Notes: generated by a model not told the origin, from the sequence alone. Shown: positions 45,651 to 56,486, numbered from the stretch's first letter. The stretch is DNA of 64,000 nt from Morinoia aosen (GCA_030386875.1 CM059579.1:16216484-16280483); one strand, 5' to 3'. Numbers and translations: made by a program.

Positions 45651-47548
45651 CAGCTCGGGTCATATTCCCTTGGCCCCCATTCCCAGCACCAATTATTCGT
45701 ATTTCTTGACATGTCACTGCGCACCCAGTCGAGGCTGTTAGACTAGACATGTTTAGACCAAAACTCCAAAGTCACGTTTTTTTCACGTGAAATTTGCCCA
45801 TGAAGACCACTCAGCATCTGGAAGCCCAACAGGGTTGCGAGATACTAGCCGAGTTTCTTATTAACTACAAATTTCATTCAGAAGGTAAAGCTTTTGGACT
45901 TGGCCCGAAAATGGCCAAATTGGCAACGCTGAACCGAGGGACAGACGGAGCGCGGCGTCCCATTATCTAAGTGGAATACATGCATGATGGATTCTGGCGC
46001 TCCCATCCCAGAGCTGGAAACAAATACAGGCGGGAACGCGACGATCGAATTTCCGGAGACCGGCCCCTGTATACATGATACATGAGCTTATCGTCTTCGA
46101 GGAGCCTTTGTTCTCTGCGGCACGGATATCGACGACCTTCTTCACCTGATGCGCCGAGTCTTGGATCAAGAACAAAATCACTTTTTACCGAATTTGCTAT
46201 TGGTCTTAATGCTGTTTTGATTCAATGGGGATGTAAGTTTCGATCGTGAGTCATAGGTTTTGCCACTGTGTCGTGTGTGATGGTCGTTCCATGTTTCATT
46301 TCGTGCAACCGTGCGACTGCTTCCTGATTCAGCCATCAGTTCGATTTCAATTCGTGGCTCTTTTGCCAAACTCATGATCTCGGTTGTCTGAAAGAAAAAA
46401 GGATATACTTTATACATTCGCATAAGTATGAAAACTTATCGCCCACTCTGTAATATGCATTATGGAACAAATTCAAAATATGGCTCATTGATATCATTGA
46501 TCTTAATGTGAGTGTTAGGGTGAAGCAAATTTTTACGTCAATGTCTTATACGGTAAAAGTTTGAGTGGAAGACATATCTCTTTATCCCTCCAATCGTCGC
46601 GTAGGAAGATATGTTTGTATCATAAAATTTTTTCACTCGCATGCAACTCAACTTGTATAAGTTGGATCAGGAAACGTGAAAAAAAATTGTCCTAAAACAG
46701 CTATCGTATTTTGGTGCACAAACAGTAACTGCGGGAGTGCGTGTTCTGTTTAGTGACGTATGGTGATTTGCTTCGTATCTCATGCGTTTCAATTTATCTC
46801 TCCATCGAATAATGCATTTGAATATTTCAAGACCGTATAGTTCCAGGCTTGATTGGAGTGATGTACCCGTGAATATCATTCAAGGATTTAGTGATTTCAG
46901 TTTTATAGGCGGAAGGGAATTGGCAAGAACGTATAGGAACACGCAGAGGCAAGTTAGCCAAAATGTGAAGACCTAAGCTTATATAGGAACTATGGAGATT
47001 TTCATGGAAGTACGCTTGGACCAATGAACTAAATTGGGAACACCCATGCTTATTTTGCAGTTATCTGCGGTAGGGAAGTAATTAAAATTAAATGCAAAGT
47101 GTTACTACTTAGGCAAAAGTGTAAATTTATTCGTGTGTGAGAAGCGAATGATATTTATTTTTTACTGCATTTTGTCGCTGCTGGGGGACGGTTAGATTAG
47201 TGAACTCTATTCGAAAATGGGAATGCCGATACTCGTGCGTGCTGTCTCCTAGAAGAAATCCGTTTCTCATTGTTGTTCTAAGCTGAAACTCAAGCTTGTA
47301 TTGCACCAGAATCTGTTGCTGTTGATTTTTATATACTAGTAGGCTTTTTTGTCGTAGGAGATTCATCTTGCTGGCTCTTTTCCGTAGCTGGTGAAGAAAT
47401 AAAACAGCATCTTATGAAGTTATTTCGGTGCTATTTAAATGATGAATTTGTGAGAACATTTTAGCCAAATCCTACTTGTATCAGAAATTGGAATTCAGTC
47501 TGTCGAGCGTAATTTAGGCTTCAATTAGTACTTCAATTTTAATGTACT
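45651..47548. other. Unique DNA, no gene recognised
   Basis: Open frames of 64-81 codons on both strands, none recognisable. Confidence 0.4.
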
Positions 47549-47775
47549 CTAGCACTTTGACTGCAACGTGCGCCACCGGTGGTGCACGGAGGGAATTTTC
47601 ACAATGCTGCTGACCGACCAGTAGTCGCAAATTTAATTTTCATGAATACTTAATCAAAGCTAAATGAAAACACGATCCAGCTCATGTTTTTTTTTCAAAA
47701 TTGTGTACTACAATTGACTTTAAATTTGAGTTTGGCATTGAACTTAATATTTAGTAGTTGCAGTCAAAGTGTTAG
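47549..47775 (-). mobile_element. TTAA MITE, family B copy 4
   Basis: 227 bp, reverse orientation: GCACTTTGACTGCAACGTGC at the left and GTTGCAGTCAAAGTGTTA at the right. The flanking tetranucleotides are CTAG and TTAG, decayed from TTAA. Interior GCCACCGGTGGTGCACGG is as in copies 1 and 2. Confidence 0.83.
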
Positions 47776-47856
47776 GTTATAGAAGTCTTCATCTCCCCTC
47801 AGAAGATGGGATCAGTATTTGGTTTAGGTTAGTTAAGTTTGTTTATCGTATGCTAT

Positions 47857-48135
47857 GGAGGCTGGCGCCCCTAGAGGGATACTTTTGGGTAACCTCATCT
47901 AAAGACAGGCCTTCGAAACCGTCATCTTTCGCGTCCACCTTGTTTCTTTGAGTTTTCAGGTCTTCTATACAATTTCTTCTTTTTTCTTCTTCTTCTTCTT
48001 CCTTCTTGGCCGTTTCTACGCGCAAGGAATCCTGTGTAGAAACAACACACCCTGTGTGTAGATTCCCCGTTTTCTAATGTCCCCACACTTCGCTCTACTA
48101 AGATCGCCTCTGTTGGGGCTTGGGAATCCTTTATT
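47857..48135 (+). repeat. Possible SINE-like family copy 13, highly diverged
   Basis: GGCGCCCCTAGAGGGATAC resembles the family head. GCAAGGAATCCTGTG, TAGATTCCCCGTTTTC and GATCGCCTCTGTTGGGG resemble its middle and 3' part. A CTT-rich slippage tract lies between. Similarity is patchy. Confidence 0.45.
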
Positions 48136-49688
48136 AATTAAAATTATATGTTACGTGAAGAAGTCTTCATCTGAAAAGAGCTGGACTGGACTTAATAATT
48201 CACAGTCTGTTGTTTACTTGGAAGGCGGGTCCGTCCGTCAATGCTCCGACACTGCAAACTGATACCTGAACATTACACTATTACTGTAAATTTCTGTTTT
48301 AATCTCAATTCATTTACATTGAATGAAATTTACTCTGGGTTTTCCTAATACAGAGACAGAAAAATCGAAAGAAAAATAGAATGACTTGCTAAATCGCTTA
48401 AAAAATATGTGAATTGGTTTACCTCAAAAGAAAACTGTTTCAACTTGAACGGCGAGAGGCGCACCATTTAGCCTATAATGTTACCACACACTCGTGGTAA
48501 GGGCCAAATAACTCATTGGGATCACATAACTCCGGGGGGTCGTATAACTCTCAAGGGTCCTTAGCTCCTGCAGACCACTTTCGACGATCAGTCACCGCTT
48601 TTTTAGGGCATTTTTGGGCAGATTTTAGAGTGGCGTTCATCCGTTAAGCGGTGTCACTTCATCAGAAGATGTTTGGACTAGCGCGAGCATCTCACATAGG
48701 GAGCGATGGCTAAACACTGTGCAATACTTTCAGCCCACACCGCACCCTGCCTGCAATCCATCACAGACTCCTCGAGGCAGACGTGGGCTACATCAGCGAG
48801 ATTGAAGAGAGGAAGTGCTTCCCGTACTCGTGGGGAGGTGGCTTGCTATTTAGGTTTCTGGGTTTTCTCTTAAATTTCTGAACGCGATCGTATTAAGAAG
48901 AAGGTTTGTTTCCGCGTGTTTTTATTGGCTTGGCTACGGAGGTAAAGTTGTGCTCCATTGCGGTGGAAAATTCATTTCAGACTGATTGACCTTTAGCAAT
49001 AAGGCAACTTTAAATCGAACTCTTTCAGTACTTTTGTTGAACTAAATCACTTTCTGAATTCTCAACAGAAAAGAATTTTGATTAGCCTAATGGAGATCAT
49101 TTAAATTTTAATTTTATCCCCATACAAAGCGAGAAATTATCGAGCCTGAGTGTGAAGAAGAGGGGGAATGTTTACCCTACGATTGAAGAACGTCGGTCGC
49201 ATCCATTTTCCAAAATAACCCGTACTTTTGTTTATGCATATGCACGACAAATGTGGTGTTGCTGCTTTAAATATTGGTTCCCATGTTTATTAAACATTCT
49301 TAAATCTGTGAGTTGTGGAGCGTTACGAGGAAACTACTCATTGTTTTTCTATCACGAGGAAAATGGACAAACCTGTATTTACTGATAACGAGAGATAAAA
49401 TTATGAGTCATTTCTTCTACGAGAAGAGCTCAAGGGAATCATTGTTCTCTCATACGGAATTAACGCTTCTTTTCCCTCGATGTGGAATTGCGGTAATGAG
49501 TTGTGAGTTCCTTAGTCATAGAGTAAAATTGTCATACAGATTATTGTACTTTTATTACGGAGCGGAATAAATCAATTTCATTGTTTCCATCATACGGAGC
49601 AAATTGAGCAAAACGAATCTCTAAATTTGAACTACAGTTGGCGCTTATTCATTTGTTAAGATCAACATTTGAATATCTATTATGAATC
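48136..49688. other. Unique DNA, no gene recognised
   Basis: Contains a short AACTC..GGG-type degenerate repeat at 48,500-48,560 and open frames of up to 85 codons at 49,152-49,570 without recognisable domains. The retrotransposon inserted at its right edge. Confidence 0.4.
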
Positions 49689-49692
49689 TCGA
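49689..49692. repeat. Target-site duplication TCGA, left copy
   Basis: TCGA directly precedes the 5' LTR and recurs directly after the 3' LTR at 60,846-60,849. A 4-bp duplication is usual for many Ty3/gypsy integrases. Confidence 0.8.
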
Positions 49693-49854
49693 TGTCGAGA
49701 ATCTGTTCAGAATGACCAAATTCTTGCGAATTTAAAATGAAAATTCTTGTAATCACATTTTTGCGAATTTAAAATGAAAATTCTTGTAATTGCGTAAAAG
49801 GTTGTGTCTTGAAATATCTCAGAAAAACCCAGCAGCCGGAGGGGTCGCTTCAAC

Positions 49855-50205
49855 ATGAATGTTTTATGTCGCTTCAACATGTATGTTTTTCACGCCTGTA
49901 TGTTTTCTTTCAACTCAGCTGCGATAAGGTGCGAGAGCCGTGCGAGAGCCAAACGATGTATGTTTACAGTGTGTCTTGTTTCTGGAGGGGCCTATGTTGT
50001 GGTTATGCGAGCGAGCCTTGGGAAACTCGATACGGTCGAAAAATGCCTACCCAAGCGCGAACAAAGTCGCCTTGTAGTCAAAGATAAATCGAGACTCTCA
50101 AACCGAGAGAGTCGGCAAACCAACGGTCGGTTCGAAGGAGCTGAGCGTGAGAAGAAAAATGATGCTAAGAAGGAAATAAAGGCAAGCGGCGGCACTACCA
50201 ATTAG
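49855..50205 (+). CDS. Uncharacterised 116-codon ORF inside the 5' LTR
   Basis: ATG at 49,855 to a stop at 50,203-50,205. The first ~55 residues are mixed with several Cys and Met; the last ~50 are strongly charged (KREQSRLVVKDKSRLSNRES, then a REKKNDAKKEIKASGG-type end). No known domain. It is preserved in the 3' LTR, but the two LTRs are too young for that to show selection. It could be chance, an accessory product or part of a 5' leader. I do not claim it is expressed. Confidence 0.25.
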   Translation: MNVLCRFNMYVFHACMFSFNSAAIRCESRARAKRCMFTVCLVSGGAYVVVMRASLGKLDTVEKCLPKREQSRLVVKDKSRLSNRESRQTNGRFEGAEREKKNDAKKEIKASGGTTN

Positions 50206-51330
50206 AAAAGAGGTAGGCGGGCACTCCGAGGCTCCTAAGATTCTCATAGGCCGAAGGGGAGAGTTCTCAACCCTCGAAGAGAATGCGCCAGGGCTCAAGG
50301 CGTCGGAGGAACAATGGACAGTTCGACCGGCGTAACCGTAACGTGAGGTGCAACCAAGAAACGCGGGGTGTGTTCACAATAACAAGCGTGCTTAATGCAA
50401 TAATAAGAAAAGTGGCTATATTGAAAATTATACTAAGTTTCACGCTATAATGTAATCCAGAATTTAACACATTCTCGTTTCACTTGCAGAAATTTTACGT
50501 GTTCTCGTCACCACGTTCACAAAGGGGAAATTTATCAAAACATAACCCACCGTGGGAGTTATTGATGGAACATGGAGATGCTGCACTAGAAGGGAGGGTA
50601 AGAGATGCATTTTTTTTAAAAAAGAAAGAGTAAAGATAGTGTTGAGATAAATATTGCGATAATTCATTGTCATTCACACATTGATGCGCTTAATAAGTAA
50701 CAAGTTAAATTTTTATCTTTGACAGGCGGGACGGTAATTCAGTCACACATCTGAGGATTGATCAGCTCGAATGAAGGGAATCAACGTGTAAACATGCTGA
50801 AACGAAATGAGCAAGATAACGTCCTCACTAGACATTTTCTGAACAGTGCATAAAATAGGCCCTTGAACTGAAGCGAGTCGCGGACGAATTTGTGGTTGAA
50901 GTGACCTTCGCCTACTGGGCTGCTGGGGGGGGCGCTGAGATATTGTAGGCATCATTTGTGTTATGTTTGGGTGCATAAGCAATCTGCGGTTAAAGGTTAA
51001 GGCTGGCCAGCCAAATTTCTGTGTAATTATGTGCAGTAGGTCATTTGACGTATGCTATTTGCTTTCATTACTTAATTGGAATTGTTCCTAACACCAATCA
51101 TTGTGTGTGCGCTCATTGATGTTTGTATCACGTATAGCTGGGAATTATAAATGTTAAGCATAATTCACCCTGTGTATCATGCCCCACAATATTAGAAGCA
51201 ATCCATCGTAATGCAACGGAGGGCGCCCAGAAAATGCGCTGCGTAAGTGGGTCAGCGATCCCCGGTGAGTACCTTTATTTTAGTATATGTGCTGTAATTG
51301 CCGATGATAATTCATTTAATTTGTGTTGTG

Positions 51331-51337
51331 TATATAA
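51331..51337 (+). promoter_or_regulatory. TATA-like box in the 5' LTR
   Basis: TATATAA, duplicated in the 3' LTR at 60,748-60,754. It is a plausible core promoter for the genomic transcript. A competing Inr-only start cannot be excluded. Confidence 0.45.
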
Positions 51338-51436
51338 CCTGGAGGTGTGCCATTCCTCTATTCCGAGAACCTGATCTTCTTGTTAATGAATTGTTAACAA
51401 GGAGGTGAAGGGAACACTTCTCGTGACATCGCAATT

Positions 51437-51454
51437 TGGCAAAGATCAACGCGA
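51437..51454 (+). promoter_or_regulatory. Candidate primer-binding site
   Basis: TGGCAAAGATCAACGCGA starts with TGG, as expected for pairing to a tRNA 3' CCA, 8 nt downstream of the 5' LTR. The tRNA species was not identified. Confidence 0.4.
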
Positions 51455-51797
51455 TCGCTTTGTAATATTTTGTGAGTGTAGTATGACAGTTGCATTGTAT
51501 TTTTTTTTTGCGTAGTTATTTCATGTGCAAAACGTACAGAAATTCAGTAGAGGTACATGTCTCGTAGTGATGATTTTCTGTGTTCCGGTGTGAGAAGCTA
51601 GCAAGCACACGGCCATATAGATCAAGAAAGTGAAAGTGGTTATGAAAGTGATAAGTTTGAGTGAGAAAATTCTAGTGTGTTCACTCGATTAATTTCAAAG
51701 TTTCAGTAAAGGTTTTACAGTGAGTAGGTTTGAAAAATATTTGAGTGATCGCAAAATTTTGAGTTTTGGAAAAGGTGAATTGGAGAAAATCGCCACC

Positions 51798-52820
51798 ATG
51801 CCTGCACGGGGAAGAAGGAACAACGCAAGGGGGAACGGAAGAGTGGCGCCACCACAACCTGAAGAGGAAGAAGTAGTTAATATGCCTGTGGTAACAAGTT
51901 GCGTGGGGGCCATTGGTACTAAATTCAGGAGGGGCGACGATGTAGGGGAACATATGGCAAGGTTGAAGTTTTTGACGGGCAATCTGAATAACAGCGAGCA
52001 GGTGAAAGCCTTCTTCCTATGCCTAGGTCAACAAGAGGCAAAGGAGTGCAATCTAATAATTGATACACTAACGAACCTACGAGAAGCAGAAAACTGGCTG
52101 CGCTCTTACGACGACCAGGTCGAACATCCAACTCAAGCGCTGTTTGAAATAGTAACCAAGAAGCAAACAAGCCGGGAAGGAGTGTCAGAGTACCTGACGC
52201 GCCTGGAAAGGCTGTACAACGAGAATTATCTGGAACATCCGGAACGAATCCTTGTAGATTTGATGTGGCTCGGATTAAGGGAGAACATCACAAGACCATT
52301 TCGAAGTGATGCGCGACCTACGACAGTACAAGAACTGAGAGACATGGCAATCGAGGTGGAAAATCGACGGATAGTACCAGTGCCAAGGGAAACGACAGAG
52401 AAGAGGGAACCGGAGAGAGAAAGAGCGCAGCGAAGCGAGAGGAGGCCACAGCATGAGACTGCACGTGTCGGCCATACGATGCGGCATTCACCACAACGGT
52501 CTAGAGGGTACCGCCATGAAGTGCCACCCTGGAGAGAAAGGAACAGACAGATACGACACTCTCCTTATCATCGAAGAGGAAATTATGAAGCACCCCACTG
52601 GAGCGAAAAGGGCAGACTTAGGAGTCAGCAGCACCAAATATACTACGCAAGAAAGCCACAGCCGCACTCGGAAGCACCACCTGCACCTGCAGTGGACTTA
52701 GCCCAGTATAGAACAGTGCCACCGCCGTGCGTAAACTGTGGAAAATTTGGGCACCTAAGGGCTGATTGCAGGGTGCAACAGTTTGCAGGACAGCCAAAAA
52801 ACGGAATAGGAGACCGTTAG
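51798..52820 (+). CDS. Gag polyprotein of the Ty3/gypsy element
   Basis: 340 codons from the first ATG, which has a strong context (CGCCACCATG). The frame is open upstream to at least 51,720 without an ATG, so this start is preferred. The N-terminus is basic (ARGRRNN). A capsid-like helical region follows (residues ~35-175, with FFLCLGQQEAKECNL and VSEYLTRLERLYNENY), then an Arg/Glu/His-rich linker. A CCHC zinc knuckle (CVNCGKFGHLRADC) lies near residues 312-325. Gag packages the element's RNA into virus-like particles. The stop overlaps pol, which lies in the -1 frame; the slippery heptamer sits seven codons before the stop. Confidence 0.93.
   Translation: MPARGRRNNARGNGRVAPPQPEEEEVVNMPVVTSCVGAIGTKFRRGDDVGEHMARLKFLTGNLNNSEQVKAFFLCLGQQEAKECNLIIDTLTNLREAENWLRSYDDQVEHPTQALFEIVTKKQTSREGVSEYLTRLERLYNENYLEHPERILVDLMWLGLRENITRPFRSDARPTTVQELRDMAIEVENRRIVPVPRETTEKREPERERAQRSERRPQHETARVGHTMRHSPQRSRGYRHEVPPWRERNRQIRHSPYHRRGNYEAPHWSEKGRLRSQQHQIYYARKPQPHSEAPPAPAVDLAQYRTVPPPCVNCGKFGHLRADCRVQQFAGQPKNGIGDR
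52796..52802 (+). promoter_or_regulatory. -1 ribosomal frameshift slippery site A AAA AAC
   Basis: The heptamer lies in the gag/pol overlap with exactly the required gag phase: gag codons are AAA (52,797-52,799) and AAC (52,800-52,802). After a -1 slip, reading continues from 52,802 into the protease frame. A stimulatory pseudoknot or stem-loop would be expected about 5-9 nt downstream; I have not folded it. Confidence 0.85.
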
Positions 52821-54337
52821 CCCCGATAATAAATCCCAGCGTAATACTCCAAGTGAATGGTGCACCTGTTACCGCACTTCTTGACACCGGAGCAAATATA
52901 TGCTTGGTAAAAGAGCGTGTGGTTGCGGGGATTAAAAATGCTAGTGTAAAAGGAACATCCACTGCATTAAAGACAATTGGAGAGGAACCCGTACCAGTGC
53001 TGGGAAAGATTAATGTGCCAATCAAAGTTAACGGTCAGAAAATTGTTCAGAGATGTTTTGTTGTGCGGGAAAATGCATTCCCAGGAGACCTGCTAATAGG
53101 AGTGGAAGTAATGAACAAAGTCAACGCAAAGCTAGACTTCGGAAAATGTAGGGCATCATTCTTTGGCACTTACGTGAACATGTTTTCAGCACCAGGACAC
53201 GCTTCTCCGAAAATTCTGTGTGTAACGAGAGAAGAAACATCTGTCACTCTGGCTGAGGACATTACAGTGAAGCCTCGCACGCAAGCCATGGTAAAGTGCC
53301 GAGCAGATGGCAAGTTTGATGGAAAGGAAGTAATTTTAGAGCCTAGAATTAAGTGGGCACCTTACGTCGGAGCCACCGCTGCAAAGGTACAAAACGGGTA
53401 TGTTTTGATGCCTGTACTTAACCCTTTTGCCGAAGAAATCGCTCTGACCGAAGGAGCAATAATTGCAACATGCCACGAAATCGCGAATGAAGATGCAACT
53501 GCAGAAGAAAACAATGCGGAAAATAGCGAAGCAGAAGATCACCGCAGAGAGAAGCGCTTCCAGCAAATTGATGAGCTTGACCTCAGTCACTTGGTTGCTG
53601 AAAAACAAGGACAAGTCAGAAACCTGTTGAAGGAATATCACAAGACGATTAGTGCAGACGAGATGGATATTGGCCATGTTAAAGGAGTGAAATACAAAAT
53701 TTTGCTGAGTGATTACAGGCCAATTCAAACGAAAGGGTGGCGTATTCCGTACTCCAGCCAAGAAATTATTGATAAAAAGGTCTCGGAGATGATCGAAGGT
53801 GGAATTGTGCAAGAGAGTACAAGTGCTTGGAAAAACCCGCTCGTACTCGTAAAGAAGCCAGGAGGAGGCCACAGAGTTTGCCTTGATTTGCGAGCTGTAA
53901 ACATGCGGGTGATAAACGAACATTATCCAATTCCACACATTGTAGGGACACTGGAGGAGGTGGCTGGCAAAGAATACTATTCCATTGTCGACGCAAAATC
54001 AGCCTTCCATCAAATTGAGCTAGATGAAGAAAGTAAGCAATACACGGCATTTCAGACTCGACAAGGCAACTTCGAGTTCTCTAGGCTACCTATGGGACTT
54101 AAGTGCTCAACATCAGTGTACCAGAGAGTAATTTGTCATGTTCTGAAAAGGCAACTTGGAAAATTCGCCGCTATTTACTTGGACGACGTGTGCGTTAACT
54201 CTATGACTTTTGAGTCACCTAGAAAATTTAAGGGAAGTGTTGCACGAGTTTCAATGTGCCGGAGTAAAAATAGGCTTGGACAAGTGCAAATTTGCACAAA
54301 AACAAGTAAAGTACCTAGGATGTTACATCAGTCGTGA
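52802..54337 (+). CDS. Pol, first segment: protease and reverse transcriptase palm/fingers
   Basis: Read in the -1 frame relative to gag. The aspartic protease has ALLDTGA (DTG codons 52,883-52,891) and a later LLIGVEVMNKV segment. After a connecting region comes RT: TKGWRIPYSSQEI, then KKPGGGHRVCLDLRAVN, then YSIVDAKSAFHQIELDE, then FSRLPMGLKCS, and YLDD (54,176-54,187), the catalytic aspartates. The genuine RT frame is lost about 8 residues after YLDD near 54,205-54,216. The tail to the stop at 54,335-54,337 is out-of-frame translation. The frame needed afterwards is the one starting at about 54,213. No premature stop occurs before the break. Confidence 0.92.
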   Translation, partial: RNRRPLAPIINPSVILQVNGAPVTALLDTGANICLVKERVVAGIKNASVKGTSTALKTIGEEPVPVLGKINVPIKVNGQKIVQRCFVVRENAFPGDLLIGVEVMNKVNAKLDFGKCRASFFGTYVNMFSAPGHASPKILCVTREETSVTLAEDITVKPRTQAMVKCRADGKFDGKEVILEPRIKWAPYVGATAAKVQNGYVLMPVLNPFAEEIALTEGAIIATCHEIANEDATAEENNAENSEAEDHRREKRFQQIDELDLSHLVAEKQGQVRNLLKEYHKTISADEMDIGHVKGVKYKILLSDYRPIQTKGWRIPYSSQEIIDKKVSEMIEGGIVQESTSAWKNPLVLVKKPGGGHRVCLDLRAVNMRVINEHYPIPHIVGTLEEVAGKEYYSIVDAKSAFHQIELDEESKQYTAFQTRQGNFEFSRLPMGLKCSTSVYQRVICHVLKRQLGKFAAIYLDDVCVNSMTFESPRKFKGSVARVSMCRSKNRLGQVQICTKTSKVPRMLHQS

Positions 54338-56486
54338 GGGACTTATTCCAGACCCCAAAAACGTGGAGGCAATGCAGAGTTACCCTAGGCCGACTACCGC
54401 ACGTAAAGTGCGCTCGTTCGTGGCAGCGCTTAATTTCTACCGGCGCTTCATTCCGCACTTTGCCACAACAGCTGCACCCCTTAATGCGCTGACTAAAAAA
54501 GGGGCAAGGTTCCAGTGGAAGGAAGAACACGAGCAAGCCTTCTGCAAACTTAAGCAACTCATGATAGAAGCTCCAGTTCTGAAGAAGCCTTCTCTAAATG
54601 AGACGTATTACTTGAGCTGTGATGCCTCGAATGAGGGCGCGGGCGCGGTCCTTGCTCAGAAATGTAATGGTAAGGAACAACCGATTGGATACTTCAGCAA
54701 AAGATTCAATGATGCTGAAAAACGTTATTCAATTACGGAGCGGGAAGGATTAGCAGTGGTCGCCGCTGTAAATCACTTTTCACCTTACCTGTACGGTAAT
54801 AAATTCGTTGTAATTACTGATCACACGGCTCTCAAATATTTGTTCAAAGGTAAAAATACCAAGAACAACAGAATTATGAGATGGGCCCTTACACTCTCTC
54901 AATATGATTTTGAGGTGATTTATCGGCCAGGAACTCAGAACGTGGTGCCCGACGCATTGTCGAGAAATATTGCGAACGATAGCGAAGAAGAAAATCGAGA
55001 CGACGAAGCCCCTAAAACAGTGTTCGTCACGACGATGTTAGATGAAACTCCCAATGTACAAGAGGCGGAAAGTAAGTTGCAGAAAGAAAATGTGAGAGCA
55101 GAACAATTGAAGGATCCTGTTTGGGGGCCAGTTCTGAGGTATCTTGAAGGTGACAAATCAGGGGACGCTCCAAGTCTCGCTCTGAAATCCGAAATCTTCA
55201 CCGACGGAGGCATCTTGCATTTCAGGAAGACGCAACGAAAGCCTAACAGAACAAGGGACCTGATCGTGGTGCCAGACGCTCTGAGAGAAGCAGCAATAAC
55301 GTTAGCGCATGATAGCACAATTGGTGCACACCAAGGTCGTGCTAAAACGTGGAAAAAGCTCATGGAATTTGGGTACTGGGTTAACATGGCGCGTGACGTT
55401 AACAAGTACGTCGATTCGTGCATGCAATGTCAAAAACGTAAGATCAACAATCGCATTTGTGTTAGCATGGGTTCATTCCCTGAAATTGACAAGCCTCTGG
55501 ACAGAATAGGCGTTGATTTAATCGAAATGCCTGTCTCGAACGAGGGACACAAGTACATCCTAACCGTGGTCGATCACTTTAGTCGATATGTTGCAGCGTT
55601 TCCGCTCAGAAGCAAGACCACTGAGGAAGTAACGAAAGCGTTGACTAAGTTCGTTACTACGTACGGAACAGCGAAGACGCTCATCTCAGACAGGGGCACC
55701 GAGTTCACGTCAGCTTTGTTCAGAAATGTGTGTGAAAAATTGAAAATAAAATACTACAACACTTCAGCATATCATCCCCAATCCAACGGAATGACCGAAC
55801 GGCAAAATCAGAATATCAAGACTGTTTTATCACACCTTGCCTCCAACGATCAATCTTCGTGGCCTGATGCACTTCCTTGGACATGCCTGGCACTGAACAC
55901 CAGCTACCAGAGCGTCATTGAAGAAATTCCGTATTATTTATTTTTTGGTAGGGACGCTGAAATTCCTGTGGTTGACTGGTTAAGAACCCCTCGCATGGAT
56001 TACTCTCTAGGTGAGAATTACAGTGCCGAGGTAAGCTTACGACTCCACAATGCGTTCAACATGGTGAAGGTAAAATCTAAAGCCTCACACGATAAATCGG
56101 TGCAGTTAAAGGAGCGCGGAGTGAAAAACAGTCAGGTGCAAGTGGGCGATATCGTCTTGCTACATAACCCAACGGGAAAGGCGGAAGTTGCAAATACATG
56201 GCCTACCGATTGGGTCGGGCCCTACCGGATTACAGTAAAAACAGAGACGAATGCCACAATAAAGGCGCTCTATAGTAACTGCGAGAGAAGAGTTCACCTC
56301 GATAGATTGAAAATTGCACACTTGAGGGGTGAAGCTTACCCCTGCAACCAGAATGCCGCGGCGCCGCCAAATGCCGGATGTGAAGCTATCGACAGCGAGG
56401 ACGAAGATATGCCAGAAAACGCTGCGACTGAACAGGCTACGTCGGTGACACAGCGGAGCTATAATTTGCGTTCTCGGTGTAGGTGA
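54213..56486 (+). CDS. Pol, second segment: RT thumb, RNase H, integrase
   Basis: Continues Pol in another frame after the break. RT connection: QVKYLGCYISREGL and ARKVRSFVAALNFYRRFIPH. RNase H: LSCDASNEGAGAVLAQ (first Asp near 54,621), SITEREGLAVVAAV, VVITDHTALKYL. Integrase: an H-H-C-C zinc domain (AHDSTIGAHQG, then CMQC at 55,419-55,430). The DD35E triad has Asp at 55,515, Asp at 55,689 and Glu at 55,797, with 57 and 35 residues between. The GPY/F module (DWVGPYRI) is near 56,206. The acidic C-terminal tail ends at TGA 56,484-56,486. There is no ATG start; the segment depends on the upstream frame. Confidence 0.92.
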   Translation, partial: SHLENLREVLHEFQCAGVKIGLDKCKFAQKQVKYLGCYISREGLIPDPKNVEAMQSYPRPTTARKVRSFVAALNFYRRFIPHFATTAAPLNALTKKGARFQWKEEHEQAFCKLKQLMIEAPVLKKPSLNETYYLSCDASNEGAGAVLAQKCNGKEQPIGYFSKRFNDAEKRYSITEREGLAVVAAVNHFSPYLYGNKFVVITDHTALKYLFKGKNTKNNRIMRWALTLSQYDFEVIYRPGTQNVVPDALSRNIANDSEEENRDDEAPKTVFVTTMLDETPNVQEAESKLQKENVRAEQLKDPVWGPVLRYLEGDKSGDAPSLALKSEIFTDGGILHFRKTQRKPNRTRDLIVVPDALREAAITLAHDSTIGAHQGRAKTWKKLMEFGYWVNMARDVNKYVDSCMQCQKRKINNRICVSMGSFPEIDKPLDRIGVDLIEMPVSNEGHKYILTVVDHFSRYVAAFPLRSKTTEEVTKALTKFVTTYGTAKTLISDRGTEFTSALFRNVCEKLKIKYYNTSAYHPQSNGMTERQNQNIKTVLSHLASNDQSSWPDALPWTCLALNTSYQSVIEEIPYYLFFGRDAEIPVVDWLRTPRMDYSLGENYSAEVSLRLHNAFNMVKVKSKASHDKSVQLKERGVKNSQVQVGDIVLLHNPTGKAEVANTWPTDWVGPYRITVKTETNATIKALYSNCERRVHLDRLKIAHLRGEAYPCNQNAAAPPNAGCEAIDSEDEDMPENAATEQATSVTQRSYNLRSRCR

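Larger units (their letters stand above)
49693..51428 (+). repeat. 5' LTR, 1,736 bp
   Basis: Starts TGTC and ends GACA, the short inverted ends expected of an LTR. It is the same as 59,110-60,845 apart from two substitutions and two homopolymer-length differences. A TATATAA box lies at 51,331-51,337, only about 90 bp from the LTR end, which would leave short R and U5 regions if used. A 43-bp-spaced duplication (GCGAATTTAAAATGAAAATT) lies at about 49,725-49,795. A donor-like CGGTGAGTACC lies near 51,263. The LTR also holds a 116-codon ATG frame, listed separately. Confidence 0.96.
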
